DNA of 64,000 nucleotides from JAFEDN01 sp963697455 (GTDB lineage Bacteria; Pseudomonadota; Gammaproteobacteria; Coxiellales; Coxiellaceae). Below are positions 54,201-63,677 of the stretch, piece after piece (position 1 is the stretch's first letter; each line of letters starts with the position of its first letter). The stretch covers positions 169,757 through 233,756 of the forward strand of contig CAVOOI010000014.1 of assembly GCA_963697455.1 (NCBI GenBank), read 5' to 3'. The translations under genes and the position numbers were made by a program. The notes below the pieces were generated by a model. That model saw only the letters and a program-made list of their open reading frames with translations, was not told the origin of the DNA and made no database searches.

Positions 54201-56103
54201 TAATCAAGTGTTCTTTATTCAGGACAATACGTCGAATACGCCCAGTTATCAAGTGGGTGTTTCAGATCCTTATTTTAACTTGCCTCCCGCATCGGCTACG
54301 GTGACTTTTTATCGAAGGCCAATGTTAGTGAGTAGCAACCTGATGATCAATCAAGCTCAGAGTTTAACACTACCTTCCAGTTTTTTAACCCTTGCGAATG
54401 AGGATTACCCAGCGAACCAAGTAATCATTACGGTTTCTAATCTCCAACACGGTCAATTCAAATTATTACCTTCAAACACAATAGTGACTCAATTTACTCT
54501 CCAGGAACTATTAAGCAGCCAAGTCGTCTTTACACATGACAGTAGTCAGGCAGCGCCGAGTGAAAAAATTGCCATCAGTGATCCTTATTTTACCACAGCC
54601 CCGCAAGCAACTGATGTGATTTTTACACCGTTACCCCCGACTTTTATTCATAATCAATTATCCACCCTGCAAGGACGGAGTACGGCGTTAACTTTACAAG
54701 ACTTACAAGGCAGCGATCCGGATCTGTCATTTAATCTGAACAGTTTAATTTTTTTGGTGAGTCAAGTTCAGCATGGTCAGTTCACTATCGTCACTGCACC
54801 TTCACAACCGATTACCGAGTTTACTCAGGGGCAAATCAATGCGGGTCAAATTATTTTTACTCAGGACAACAGTGCCTCTTCGCCTGGTTACGAAGTGATA
54901 TTGAGCGACGGACGGTTAAGCAGTACTCCTCAACCTGCCAGTATTACCTTTGACGCAGCGCCGGTATTGACCAATAATCGCTTAACGATCACCCAAGGCA
55001 CCTCAGTGATTTTAGATATCACCAGTTTGAAAGCGACGGATGATCACACGCCTGCGGGTAACTTGTTATTCAGCGTCAGTGGCGTGCAACAGGGTTATTT
55101 TGCTCTGGAACAAACAGGTACGACTATCGTTCAATTCAGTCAACAACAAGTGGATAACGCCGAAATTGAATTTATTTCAGACGGCACACCGCTTGCACCC
55201 ACCTATGCCATCACCGTGACCGATGGCGCTAGTCTAAGTGCAGGCCCGCAAAGTGCGCAAGTGACTTTTCTCTCTACCGGTGGTACAGAAAGCTCTGGTT
55301 ACAGCTCAGCGATTCGTAACGCTATCATCGGCGGTGCGATCAGTGGATTAATGGGATTATTGTTTTTGGCATTACAGATGGTGGTCAAGCGCCGGGCGGA
55401 AAAATATTTTGAGCAAGCGACCATTGACGCGGACGGGGGTGCGGCGAAAGAGCATGCTGATTTTCACAAGAATGTGGTTAGTCCGATCACTAAACGCATC
55501 CTGGAACGAGTGACTATTGCTGGAATCACCGGTTACGTGAGCCAGGATACCGCTCGTGACACAGTCAGCGCTATCATCGTGATTATTCATGAACTGGAGC
55601 GCCAGGGTATTAAAATGGAGAATCTGGGTGAGTTGACAAAGACCCAGCGCACGCTCTTAATCGATTTGGTCGCTCGTCAAACCAGGCATGTATTAGCGCC
55701 GGATGTGCGGTGCTGTTCTGCCACCCGATTTGCGCGTTTTTTCTGCGCGGAAACGACGCCGCAGCGGATGGAGGACAAAGCGGGAGAGATTGCTACGCGC
55801 GTGAAAAAAGCCTGGGATGGGCAAAATTCCCAAAAAAACGTGGATCAAAAAGCGTTAATTGTTGAGGATATTGGACAAAAAGCCAGCCTGGAACTGAAGT
55901 CTTTCTCATCTAAAAATGACGATGATTCTGTTTCCGGCGATATCTCATCGCCACTGCCGTTGCCCCGAGGCAGGTCTTCTTCTCGAGAAGATCTGGATTC
56001 TGTTGTAGAAGCTTCATCGAGCCGTCACGCTGGAATATTCAGCGGTGCGGGAAAAAACTCCGAGGTGGCCTCATCAAGCGTAGGAGAAGCGCCAGCACCC
56101 TAA
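51193..56103 (+). CDS. Integrin-like surface protein: seven FG-GAP repeats, CSPG/cadherin-like repeats, C-terminal membrane anchor
   Basis: 1636 aa from the second ATG (MPNTSDLL), which has GGAG 6 bases upstream; the first in-frame ATG at 51181 is an alternative. Residues about 35-520 hold seven FG-GAP blades, each with LNGTNGFKLDGE, SVSAAGDINGDGYADLLIG and RSYVVFGG; the DxNGDGxxD loops bind calcium in integrin alpha chains. Residues about 522-1360 hold eight ~104-aa repeats (LQHGQFQLAP, ITQFTxQQLLNxQVxFVHDGS, YQVSVSDPYF) like CSPG/cadherin-like repeats. A membrane helix (AIIGGAISGLMGLLFLALQMVV, about 1377-1400) precedes a 235-residue, partly helical C-terminal domain with a Ser-rich tail. 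No classical signal peptide is seen. Likely surface or host-membrane binding. Confidence 0.85.
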   Translation: MPNTSDLLPLNYSLTVVTPNDLTLAHSSQRRLLSTTTPTPTLFSAVISLAGLNGENGFKLDGEASNDWSGSSVSAVGDVNGDGHADLLIGAYKHASETGRSYVVFGGHGVGSSEILALSGLNGTNGFKLDGESANDWSGYSVSAVGDINGDGYADLLIGAYKHASGTGRSYVVFGGSGVESSEILALSSLNGTNGFKLDGESANDWSGYSVSAAGDINGDGYADMLIGAPYAGSSTGRSYVVFGGPGVGSSGLLALSGLNGINGFKLDGESVNDWSGYSVSAAGDINGDGHADLLIGAPHHAGYRGRSYVVFGGPGVGSSGLLALSGLNGTNGLKLDNSESDLSDYSGYSVSMAGDINGDGYADLLIGAYNSGTSYVVFGGHRVGNGLLALSNLNGTNGFKLDGEATDDHSGSSVSAAGDINGDGYADLLIGALGHAIGAGRSYVVFGGPAVGSSGLLALSSLNGTNGFKLDGESSNDWNDWSGYSVSAAGDINGDGHADLLIGAPHHASWTGRSYVVFGDNTSPQIWANHLTIHSGETLLLTANNLNATGTVTVTFTIYNAQRGHFQLLSSPGQVITEFTQSQVLNGQIQFVHDGNQSTPGYTVQATNRIAISTLQAANITFYRRPTILINQLSVNQAQKLSMTSNFLSVVDDYPASEVNFTISNLQHGQFQLAPLNVSVQQFSEQQLLSNQVSFIHDGSRSAPTYQVSVSDPYFTVPPASASITFYRQPTLLSNQLIVNQGQKLLMISAFLNVTEDYSSSQVNFTISGLQHGQFQLAPTYTSITQFGEQQLLNKQVYFVHDGSPSIPSYQVELNDPYFTLSPFPATVTFYRRPTIVTNQLSVNQGQKVLFTSASLNVTEDYLPSQVTFTVTGLQHGQFQLAPLNTSITQFTGQQLLNQQVLFVQDGSSSAPNYQVSVRDPYFNLPSISTNVTFYRKPAVLNNRVSINQGQMLLMTSNFLSITDDYLSNQVNLTISNLQHGQFQLAPLNLSVTQFSAQQLLNNQVFFIQDNTSNTPSYQVGVSDPYFNLPPASATVTFYRRPMLVSSNLMINQAQSLTLPSSFLTLANEDYPANQVIITVSNLQHGQFKLLPSNTIVTQFTLQELLSSQVVFTHDSSQAAPSEKIAISDPYFTTAPQATDVIFTPLPPTFIHNQLSTLQGRSTALTLQDLQGSDPDLSFNLNSLIFLVSQVQHGQFTIVTAPSQPITEFTQGQINAGQIIFTQDNSASSPGYEVILSDGRLSSTPQPASITFDAAPVLTNNRLTITQGTSVILDITSLKATDDHTPAGNLLFSVSGVQQGYFALEQTGTTIVQFSQQQVDNAEIEFISDGTPLAPTYAITVTDGASLSAGPQSAQVTFLSTGGTESSGYSSAIRNAIIGGAISGLMGLLFLALQMVVKRRAEKYFEQATIDADGGAAKEHADFHKNVVSPITKRILERVTIAGITGYVSQDTARDTVSAIIVIIHELERQGIKMENLGELTKTQRTLLIDLVARQTRHVLAPDVRCCSATRFARFFCAETTPQRMEDKAGEIATRVKKAWDGQNSQKNVDQKALIVEDIGQKASLELKSFSSKNDDDSVSGDISSPLPLPRGRSSSREDLDSVVEASSSRHAGIFSGAGKNSEVASSSVGEAPAP

Positions 56104-56298
56104 AAATGGCGAAGACTTGCCAAGCCTCAGGCTCCATCTTTTATCGAGATAGTAGTGATACTCTGTTGAAGTGCCATCCAATACCAATCCATAGTTTTGA
56201 TCCTCCCTTCATCGTGTTAAGATTTTCTTAATAGTGAGAGACTATAATCAATTTTTAATTCATTTTTGCACATTTGCGTATGGAAAATGGGAAATTAA

Positions 56299-59200
56299 AT
56301 GAGTAAAGCCTTCGCCTTATTACCAATATCAGAATCCAAGGAATTGACGCCCTCTTTGGATGAAAAGAAACCATTACTGCCATCCTCATCCACCGCCTCG
56401 GTGCAAGAGGCACTGTTTCGTGCGATAAAGACGAAAAATTCAACCGAGATTCAGCAAGCGTTAGACCAAAAAGCCGATATAAATGCTGTGGATAACAACA
56501 TGGGTACACCCTTATTTTACGCAATTACCACGGCAGAAGTGAAGGAAATTCAATATTTGATTAACAAAGGAGCGGATATTTTAGGTATGAACCTAAATGC
56601 AATTTCAGTGATGCATTGGGCGCTGGCACTCGATATGTCGTCAGCTCAAAATCTCCCTAAAGTTCAATGTTTGTTGCAACAGGTTAATCCTGCTGACCCT
56701 GACAGACTAAAAATCTGGATACAACGTGGTAAACGGTATTGGGAGGACAGTGATCAGCGAGAACGGGCACTGGATGTGATTGCCTCGCATTTAATGGGAT
56801 TTAACATCACTTCCCTATATGATCGAGACAAAGGTGATCTGTCCAAGTATCTCGGCCATCTCAACCAACTGGAAGGCGAAACTAAAGGCACGACTCATTC
56901 CGTGTCATTAGCACACTGGTCTCCGGATCATTTTTTGGCTTTGCGAGTTCGAGTATTGATATCTTTTTTACTGGAAAATAGTGCCGAATTAGAAAAAAAA
57001 GCCATGATAGATGACATAGTGGATGAACTACGCATCAATTTAGAAACTTATTTTGTTACTGATATCAGCAGTAGAATTGCTAAAATAACAAATTCTATCC
57101 CGCAATTTAGATTATATGCTGCATTGGCAGAGTATGTGTGTAAGAATCTCTATGCATTAAAGGATCATGGTCAATACTGTTTAGCCGTGGGTTGGGAGAA
57201 GCATGCCATTTATCTGGTTTTTATTCGTCATGGAGAAAACCTTTATTTAAGAGTTGATAATTTCGGTGCGGGATTAGAATTATATTTCGAAAAACATCAA
57301 GCCAAATATCAGGACAAGCAAATGATTGCCGCTCGCTCTGTGGTATTAGCAAAGATTCCACGAGATGAAATTAAACATTCAGGTGATTTCAGCTTACATA
57401 ACTATATTGCCGAACTCTTGTCGAATCGTATGAAGGAAGCGGAAACAAACCATAAACATATTAAACGAATTTATGATGATGAAAAATCATACTTTAAAGA
57501 TAGATGGCCGACACACCTGTTGGGGGAATGGCCTCATTTCCCGACTCAGAAAGGCGATCATTGTTCCCATTATAATTTTCAACAGGGCGCCGTCATGCGA
57601 CGAAGTCCTACGTTGATACGGGATCTGAAGGGCGCCGAGCACAAATTTATCTCTTTAGCGGAAGATCGCGGAGTGCAGAAAGATCTGCTGAACACCGTAT
57701 TAGCAAAAGAATTACGGGAAAGTGCTCAGATATTGCCTACCCGCTTGATCACTAGAATCCGTAGAGAGTACCAAGATCAGCATATGGAGAGATTAAACGG
57801 CGAAGTAGTTCCATTTAGTGATTTGTATACTGAATTAACATTGGTGGAAAGCGGTGATCAAAAATTAGATATTATGTCGCTCACACCCTCTACAATGTTA
57901 ATACCTAAGGAAGCGCCGCCATTGGAAAATTGGTTTAGTGAGTCACCGGCTATCACAGAGAAAATCTTGTTGACAGGAGCGGCAGGGAATGGCAAAAGCA
58001 CTTTTTGTCATGCCGCACTCATACGATGGGCCAAAAACCCGATGTGGACTGACCGGTTCGAATTGGTGAGTTTGATTCCATTACGGTTTTTAGTGGACTA
58101 TGTCAATAAAAATAAAGTGGATCAACTGATTGATGTGCTGGCACAGGCTGGTTTTTTATCGACAAGTCCTTTGTCTATTCTTGAAAAAGAATTGTTACAA
58201 GTGACTATCAATGCAGGTAAGGTTTTATTCGTATTAGACGGCGCGGATGAAATGCCTGATGAGTTAACGGAGCCATTAAAATCTATGTATGACCAATTGC
58301 GCGCCGGCGCCCATATCATCACTTGTCGTCCTTATCGAATACCCACCGGTACATTGACGCATCGACTGGAAATTAAAGGGTTTAATCCAGCCACAATAAA
58401 GCAGTATGTGGATAAATTTTTTCAATTGATTAACAACGACTCTGCAAAAGGTGTGTTTTTGAATGCGTTGCAGAAAAATAGAGAATGGATCATCTTATGC
58501 CGATCCCCTTTTTTGCTGGAGATTTCTTGTTACCTCCAAGCACAAGAGATGCTGGATGTAAAAGAGTCCGACTCGAAAGGTCAACAATCAATGGTTAAGA
58601 TTAAAACATTTTCCTCGAGAACCATGACGGATTTATGTCACGATATCGTAGGATGGTTGCTCATGCAATCGGTTTCGAAGCACTTCCCTACGGACAAAAC
58701 CTCGACAACATTAGAAAATGTTGCAACGCATCCGCATGCGCAGAACATGATGAAATTTCTGGGTACGCTAGCACTGGAGAATATGGCCTCAGAGCAAAAA
58801 ACATGTTCCTTAACAACCCTTGATTCGGCGTTAAGATCAAATGGTTTTTTCAGAAAAACCGCCCAGAGTCTGTTACAATCGAGTTTACTCAAAGCAACTA
58901 CGGTAGATAGTCAGGGAATCAGCGGCTGTTATTTTTCTCAACCTTATTTCCAGGATTTTTGCCTGGCTTTACAAATAGTACGGGGACTCGTATCACCATC
59001 AGCTGGTCAAACCGTGACGCTCATTCAGCGATATCGCTATCGAGTTGCTTATCAGTCAGTTTGGAAATTAGTCGCCGGATTATTACGTCATTTTGTTACT
59101 TATGCAGGAGAAGAAACGATATTTTCTGTTGCGGATAGCAAAAAAGCGTTAAAAATATTTTTTGATGCTTTGTTGGGTGATTCATTTGAATTAGGATGGT

Positions 59201-60798
59201 ATGAACTGACGTTGATTATTCATTGTATGGAAGAATATATCCATGCATCTGCGGCATTGAATCTTTTCCCGCTCCCTATAGATACATTTTGTCGTGAACT
59301 AATCGCCATGCTAGTGACATCGGAACCGGGAAAATTTTTCTTTCCTGAACAGGTGTTGAGCGTTTTGGGAAAAAGTCCTGGTATTTTGACTCAGACGGAA
59401 TTAGTAGATCAACTTTCCCAGGAATTGAAGTCAGATAATCCTCGTCGAGTGATCAGGGCGACTCATTGTTTGGTCATGATGGATTGTCTATCTTCCGATT
59501 TATTAGTGAGTGCGGTTGAATCATTGCTGAATTGTCTGGAAGATGTGTCGAGCGAATTGCCATTAAAAGAAAAAGCCCTGGTTGCTTTGGCGCAACTGAT
59601 AAAAATTGTTCCCCAAAAATTCAAACAGAGAATTGAAACAGTGAGTTGGAATTGCCTTGTCAGCAACTCTCCCGAGATTCGTCAAGTATCCGAAAGAATC
59701 TTGATGCAATATTTTCAACATTTCGTCGGAGAAAAGTTGGAAAAATTTTTCATTTTTCTAACGTTGAAATCCAAAACTATTGAAGGAAAATTGGAGGAAT
59801 TGACAAATATTCAGTCTATTATCAGGTTTTGCTCATCAAAGCTGGCCAATGCACTAATAAATCCCCTGAATCAATTATGGAAGAAGATCCATCAAGAAAT
59901 GTCGTTATCGGTGTCAGATGAGCAAAAACATTTATTGGCTTATGCATTAGGAATAGTTTGCCAAAGATCCACTTTGGATAGTGTATATAATGCAATACTC
60001 GGTAAATTTAGTTTGGAATCCAGCTTAGCATTGAATGCCGTGATTGTGTTGGCGGCGTCAGGAGAACGTTGTACCCATCCTCAGATAGTTCAGCTAATCC
60101 AAGAGCAAAAACCCGCGCCATTATTGGTCATGGCGTTGTGGGAGCAGTTAAACCGAAAAGAGCAGGATATAAAACTTTCGGCGCCATGGATTTCATATTT
60201 AGTCGAATCTATGCCCGAGCGATTGCATGACTTATCGCCACAGAGTTGGCAGGATCATCTCGCCGAGATATCTTGGCGTGATGACACGGGTCAGTCTGGT
60301 TTTTCCGAGAAACTACGTTATTTACCTTTTTTACTGTTATTTCAAATTTCTGCTGCTTTGGAGCATGAAGAACCTTTAGTGATTCAGACATTTTTTGAGC
60401 GTGCTAGCGCCAGCGGATTAGCGTTTAGGTATGTTCCAGGAACTCTCCTAGTCTATTCTCCTTCAGGAGAGGCTAAAGCCTATCTTGTGATCGGCGCTCA
60501 CGTCGGCGCTTTTACGAAAGCAGTTGAAACATTTAAAAAAAGTTCTAAATTATTACTGTGGAGAAACTGGGAAAAAATATCCATGGGGTTTGAAAGCAGT
60601 GCGACCCATACCACGGTGATGGAAATTGAGCAAAAATCCGAAATTTCTTCTGCTGCAACAGCTATCCAGTCTACTAAGAAAAGAAAACATTCTTCCACGC
60701 TTTTTCCGACAGAAGGGCCTTCTCTCGTGTCATCGTCCTCTTCAGCCAGCAGCAGTTCCAGTTCCCTGACTTCAACTAGCAGATTCACAAACTATTAA
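56299..60798 (+). CDS. Ankyrin-NACHT protein with possible CE-clan protease motif and Ser-rich tail
   Basis: 1499 aa. Ankyrin-like repeats at about 34-112 (GTPLFYAITTAEVKEIQYL). A region at 290-430 holds His302 (WEKHAIYLVF), Asp320 (LYLRVDNFG), Gln417 and Cys422 (FPTQKGDHCSHYNF), the His-Asp-Gln-Cys order of Ulp1/YopJ-type cysteine proteases, though with a longer Asp-Cys insert. A NACHT NTPase follows with Walker A GAAGNGKST (560-568) and Walker B VLFVLDGADEMP (643-653). About 600 residues of helical, possibly HEAT/ARM-like repeats come next, ending in a poly-Ser tail. NACHT proteins serve in eukaryotic innate immunity and bacterial phage defence; intracellular bacteria also export such proteins. 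Here an effector or a defence protein fits; the protease call is tentative. Confidence 0.82.
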   Translation: MSKAFALLPISESKELTPSLDEKKPLLPSSSTASVQEALFRAIKTKNSTEIQQALDQKADINAVDNNMGTPLFYAITTAEVKEIQYLINKGADILGMNLNAISVMHWALALDMSSAQNLPKVQCLLQQVNPADPDRLKIWIQRGKRYWEDSDQRERALDVIASHLMGFNITSLYDRDKGDLSKYLGHLNQLEGETKGTTHSVSLAHWSPDHFLALRVRVLISFLLENSAELEKKAMIDDIVDELRINLETYFVTDISSRIAKITNSIPQFRLYAALAEYVCKNLYALKDHGQYCLAVGWEKHAIYLVFIRHGENLYLRVDNFGAGLELYFEKHQAKYQDKQMIAARSVVLAKIPRDEIKHSGDFSLHNYIAELLSNRMKEAETNHKHIKRIYDDEKSYFKDRWPTHLLGEWPHFPTQKGDHCSHYNFQQGAVMRRSPTLIRDLKGAEHKFISLAEDRGVQKDLLNTVLAKELRESAQILPTRLITRIRREYQDQHMERLNGEVVPFSDLYTELTLVESGDQKLDIMSLTPSTMLIPKEAPPLENWFSESPAITEKILLTGAAGNGKSTFCHAALIRWAKNPMWTDRFELVSLIPLRFLVDYVNKNKVDQLIDVLAQAGFLSTSPLSILEKELLQVTINAGKVLFVLDGADEMPDELTEPLKSMYDQLRAGAHIITCRPYRIPTGTLTHRLEIKGFNPATIKQYVDKFFQLINNDSAKGVFLNALQKNREWIILCRSPFLLEISCYLQAQEMLDVKESDSKGQQSMVKIKTFSSRTMTDLCHDIVGWLLMQSVSKHFPTDKTSTTLENVATHPHAQNMMKFLGTLALENMASEQKTCSLTTLDSALRSNGFFRKTAQSLLQSSLLKATTVDSQGISGCYFSQPYFQDFCLALQIVRGLVSPSAGQTVTLIQRYRYRVAYQSVWKLVAGLLRHFVTYAGEETIFSVADSKKALKIFFDALLGDSFELGWYELTLIIHCMEEYIHASAALNLFPLPIDTFCRELIAMLVTSEPGKFFFPEQVLSVLGKSPGILTQTELVDQLSQELKSDNPRRVIRATHCLVMMDCLSSDLLVSAVESLLNCLEDVSSELPLKEKALVALAQLIKIVPQKFKQRIETVSWNCLVSNSPEIRQVSERILMQYFQHFVGEKLEKFFIFLTLKSKTIEGKLEELTNIQSIIRFCSSKLANALINPLNQLWKKIHQEMSLSVSDEQKHLLAYALGIVCQRSTLDSVYNAILGKFSLESSLALNAVIVLAASGERCTHPQIVQLIQEQKPAPLLVMALWEQLNRKEQDIKLSAPWISYLVESMPERLHDLSPQSWQDHLAEISWRDDTGQSGFSEKLRYLPFLLLFQISAALEHEEPLVIQTFFERASASGLAFRYVPGTLLVYSPSGEAKAYLVIGAHVGAFTKAVETFKKSSKLLLWRNWEKISMGFESSATHTTVMEIEQKSEISSAATAIQSTKKRKHSSTLFPTEGPSLVSSSSSASSSSSSLTSTSRFTNY

Positions 60799-60811
60799 TT
60801 ATCCTTTAATT

Positions 60812-61426
60812 TTAACAACTCAAGGAAAGCGTCGAATCCTGGGTGAGTTGTTGTTGAGAAACTAAATTTTGCTTGACTGTTTGATAAAGAGATATAAAAA
60901 GGTCATATAGCCGATATGTCTGATTCTCATAGGAACAATATCGATTTCTCATTAATCCATCTCTTAAAATCGGAAATAATGCTTCGATTTGTTCGGTGTT
61001 ATGACCATAGTAAGTATAGTCTTCAATAGGAGCGACATGTTCTTCACTGATTCGAATATTAAGTTCATCGGCTTTTTCTTTTAATCGATTAAAAGGTCTC
61101 ACGATTTTAGAATCATTGTGGATGGTGATAGATAAATAAACCGGTTCTTCTTTTTTTTTAATAAATTCTATAAACAGAGAAATGGCTTTGTAATCTTTTT
61201 CACATATTTCCTGATAACTCATTCCAAAACAGATTTTATTTTTGTTTTGTAAAGGAGGGCTATCAAAAACACAGAAAACCGGCTTATCTTCTCCTATAAA
61301 GCTGTAATAGGTTCCCATCACGGTAGTTCCCTTTGTAGGGGAAGCTTTTTTTTCCGGATCTTGTTTATCTTTAATGTCGACAACTTCCTCTTTGATGGGC
61401 GTTTGTTGAAATAATCCAGGACGCAT
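60812..61426 (-). CDS. Unknown soluble protein
   Basis: 204 aa, convergent with the NACHT gene (13 bp between stops). N-terminal 40 residues are charged and likely disordered; the rest looks globular (YYSFIGEDKPVFCVFDSPP, EQIEALFPILRDGLMRNRY). No signal peptide, membrane segment or known motif. Could be an effector or a partner of the neighbours; not recognised. Confidence 0.6.
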   Translation of the reverse strand: MRPGLFQQTPIKEEVVDIKDKQDPEKKASPTKGTTVMGTYYSFIGEDKPVFCVFDSPPLQNKNKICFGMSYQEICEKDYKAISLFIEFIKKKEEPVYLSITIHNDSKIVRPFNRLKEKADELNIRISEEHVAPIEDYTYYGHNTEQIEALFPILRDGLMRNRYCSYENQTYRLYDLFISLYQTVKQNLVSQQQLTQDSTLSLSC

Positions 61427-61564
61427 AGTGATTGTGCCTCATGATTTAGGTTTCCCCGATACCTTAAATATTGGGGTATCAGTCTGAATTTCATTGTACT
61501 AAAATTAACGGGGCATGGCAATAAAAATAAGTTAAAACTCTCGCAGAATTGAATATGTTGTAAA

Positions 61565-61760
61565 TCAAAACAGTCTATCGAAGAACCGGCGGCAAAATGG
61601 TCGAATCTATGTTGTTGCGTGTTGTTATAGGGTAGAATGCAAGTCATTGGAGTTAATTTTAGGGAGGGGTATTAGTCAGAGACCAAATAAAGTGAACATC
61701 ACCCGTTTGTTTTCTGCCAAAACCACCTATTATTTTTTTTATGGAGAAAACTATGCCGAA
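61565..61760 (+). repeat. Shared upstream region of FG-GAP genes, copy 2
   Basis: Matches 51009-51200 through GAACCGGCGGCAAAA, TTGTTATAGGGTAGAATGC, AGACCAAATAAAGTGAAC and ATGGAGAAAACTATGCCG, with a few substitutions and a longer T-run before the ATG. Confidence 0.8.
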
Positions 61761-62517
61761 TACTACTTCAGATTCTACCCTTTTCCCCGCGATAATTTCA
61801 TTAGTCACTTTCAATGGAATCAATGGCTTTAAAATGGATGGCGAAGCACCGCACGATATCAGTGGCATGTCAGTCAATATCGCGGGAGATATCAATGGTG
61901 ATAACTATCTCGATCTGCTGATTGGAGCGCCTAGCGAGCTTAGCGGTAATAATGGACGATGCTACGTAGTGTTTGGTGGTACAGAGGTAATTAGCAGTGG
62001 ATCACTGCCATTAAACAGTCTCGATGGAACAAACGGATTTAAGGTGGACGACGCTATCTGGAGGAATGTCCATACGTTGAGTGCTGCAGATATTAATGGC
62101 GATAGCTATGCCGATCTGCTGGTTGGAACGGTTGGACGAAGTTTTGTGATGTTTGGTAGCCCTAGGGTAGGCAGCAGTGGATTATTCCAGTTAGACAATC
62201 TCAATGGAACCAACGGATTTGAGCTCGATGCTGAAGTTGCCGACGATGAAAGTGGCTATTCGTTCAATGCAGCAGGAGATGTCAATGGTGATGGCTATGT
62301 CGATTTGCTCATTGGCGCTCCTCATTACGGAAGTAATACAGGACGAAGCTATGTGGTATTGGGTAGTTCGCACCTAGGAAGCAGTGAAATTTTGATGTTA
62401 AGTAGTCTCAACGGAACGAATGGATTTAAGTTGGATGGCGAGGCTGCGAATAGTGACAGTGGCTGTACTGTCAGCACGGCTGGAGATATTAATGGTGATG
62501 GTTACGCCATCTATTGA
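61753..62517 (+). pseudogene. Second FG-GAP surface protein gene, first segment
   Basis: Starts MPNTTSDSTLF after the shared upstream region and encodes FG-GAP blades 1-3 and most of 4. The frame breaks inside the fourth calcium loop: the sequence reads GGTTACGCCATCTATTGATT where sister repeats have GCCGATCT, i.e. one G is missing, giving an early stop at 62517. Confidence 0.75.
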
Positions 62518-63677
62518 TTGGTACTACTTACTCGGTTGGCCCAGGAAGGGCCTATGTGGTGTTCGGCGGCCCCGAAGTAGGAAGGAGTGGGTTGCTCGCG
62601 TTAAGCAGTCTAAATGGTACCAATGGCTTTAAGATCGACGGGGAGTTCCCCGGCGATCAGTGCGGTTATTCGGTCAGTGCGGCAGGGGATATCAATGGCG
62701 ATGGCCATGATGACGTATTGGTTGGAGCACCTGGTTATGCCAGTAATACTGGACGGGTCTACGTCGTGTTCGGTGGGCCAGGGGTAGGGAATAGTGGGAC
62801 TCTGGCATTAACTGGCCTGAATGGGGCCAACGGATTTAAGCTCGATGGAGAGGTACAAAGGGAGGCCTTTGGTAGTTTAATAGCTGCGGGAGATGTCAAT
62901 AACGATGGTTACTTTGATCTGTTGATCGGAGTACAGAGTAGTGATCGTTGTTATCTGGTATTGGGTGGCCCCCAGGTTGGGGGTAATGGGATGCTGGCAT
63001 TAAGCAGCCTGAATGGGACCAATGGTTTTAAGGTAACTACAGCATATTATGGCAGTATTAGTTCACTCGGGATGGGGGATGTTAATGGTGATGGTTACGC
63101 CGATTTACTGATTGGCGCGCGTGGCCCCTTATCTAATGCAGGGCAAACTTATTTGGTATTTGGTGATCATTCACCGCAAATTTGGGTGAATAGATTAACA
63201 ATCCATGCCGGAGAAACGGTCGTATTAACAACTGACAACTTCAATGCAACCGGTAACGTTGTGGTTACCTTTAGCATTTTCAATGTGCAACACGGCCATT
63301 TCCAACTACTGACTAACCCTGGTCAAACCATGACGCAGTTTAACCAATCACAAGTTTTAAATGGGCAAATACAATTTATTCATGACGGCAGCCAATTTGC
63401 CCCCAGCTATGCTGTGCAAGCCACCAGTAGAATAGCGATATCCACCCTGCAAGTGGCTACGATTACTTTCTACCGCAAGCCCACTGTTTTGTTTAATGAA
63501 TTGTCTATTAATCAAGGTCAGAAAGTGCTAATAAGTTCTAACTTTCTAAATCTGATCGACGATTACCCCATCTCGCAGGTGAATTTGACCATCAGCAATT
63601 TACAGCACGGCCAATTTCAATTAGCGCCGCTCAATTATTCCTGTTATGCAGTTTGGTGTACAACAACTGCTGAATAA
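62514..63677 (+). pseudogene. Second FG-GAP surface protein gene, middle segment
   Basis: Continues in the next frame with the end of blade 4, blades 5-7 and the first CSPG-like repeats (IWVNRLTIHAGETVVLTTD, LQHGQFQLAP). A second one-base change near 63640 (sister copies read SVTQF where this reads SCYAVW) ends the frame at 63677. More diverged from copy 1 than copy 1's repeats are from each other. Confidence 0.75.
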
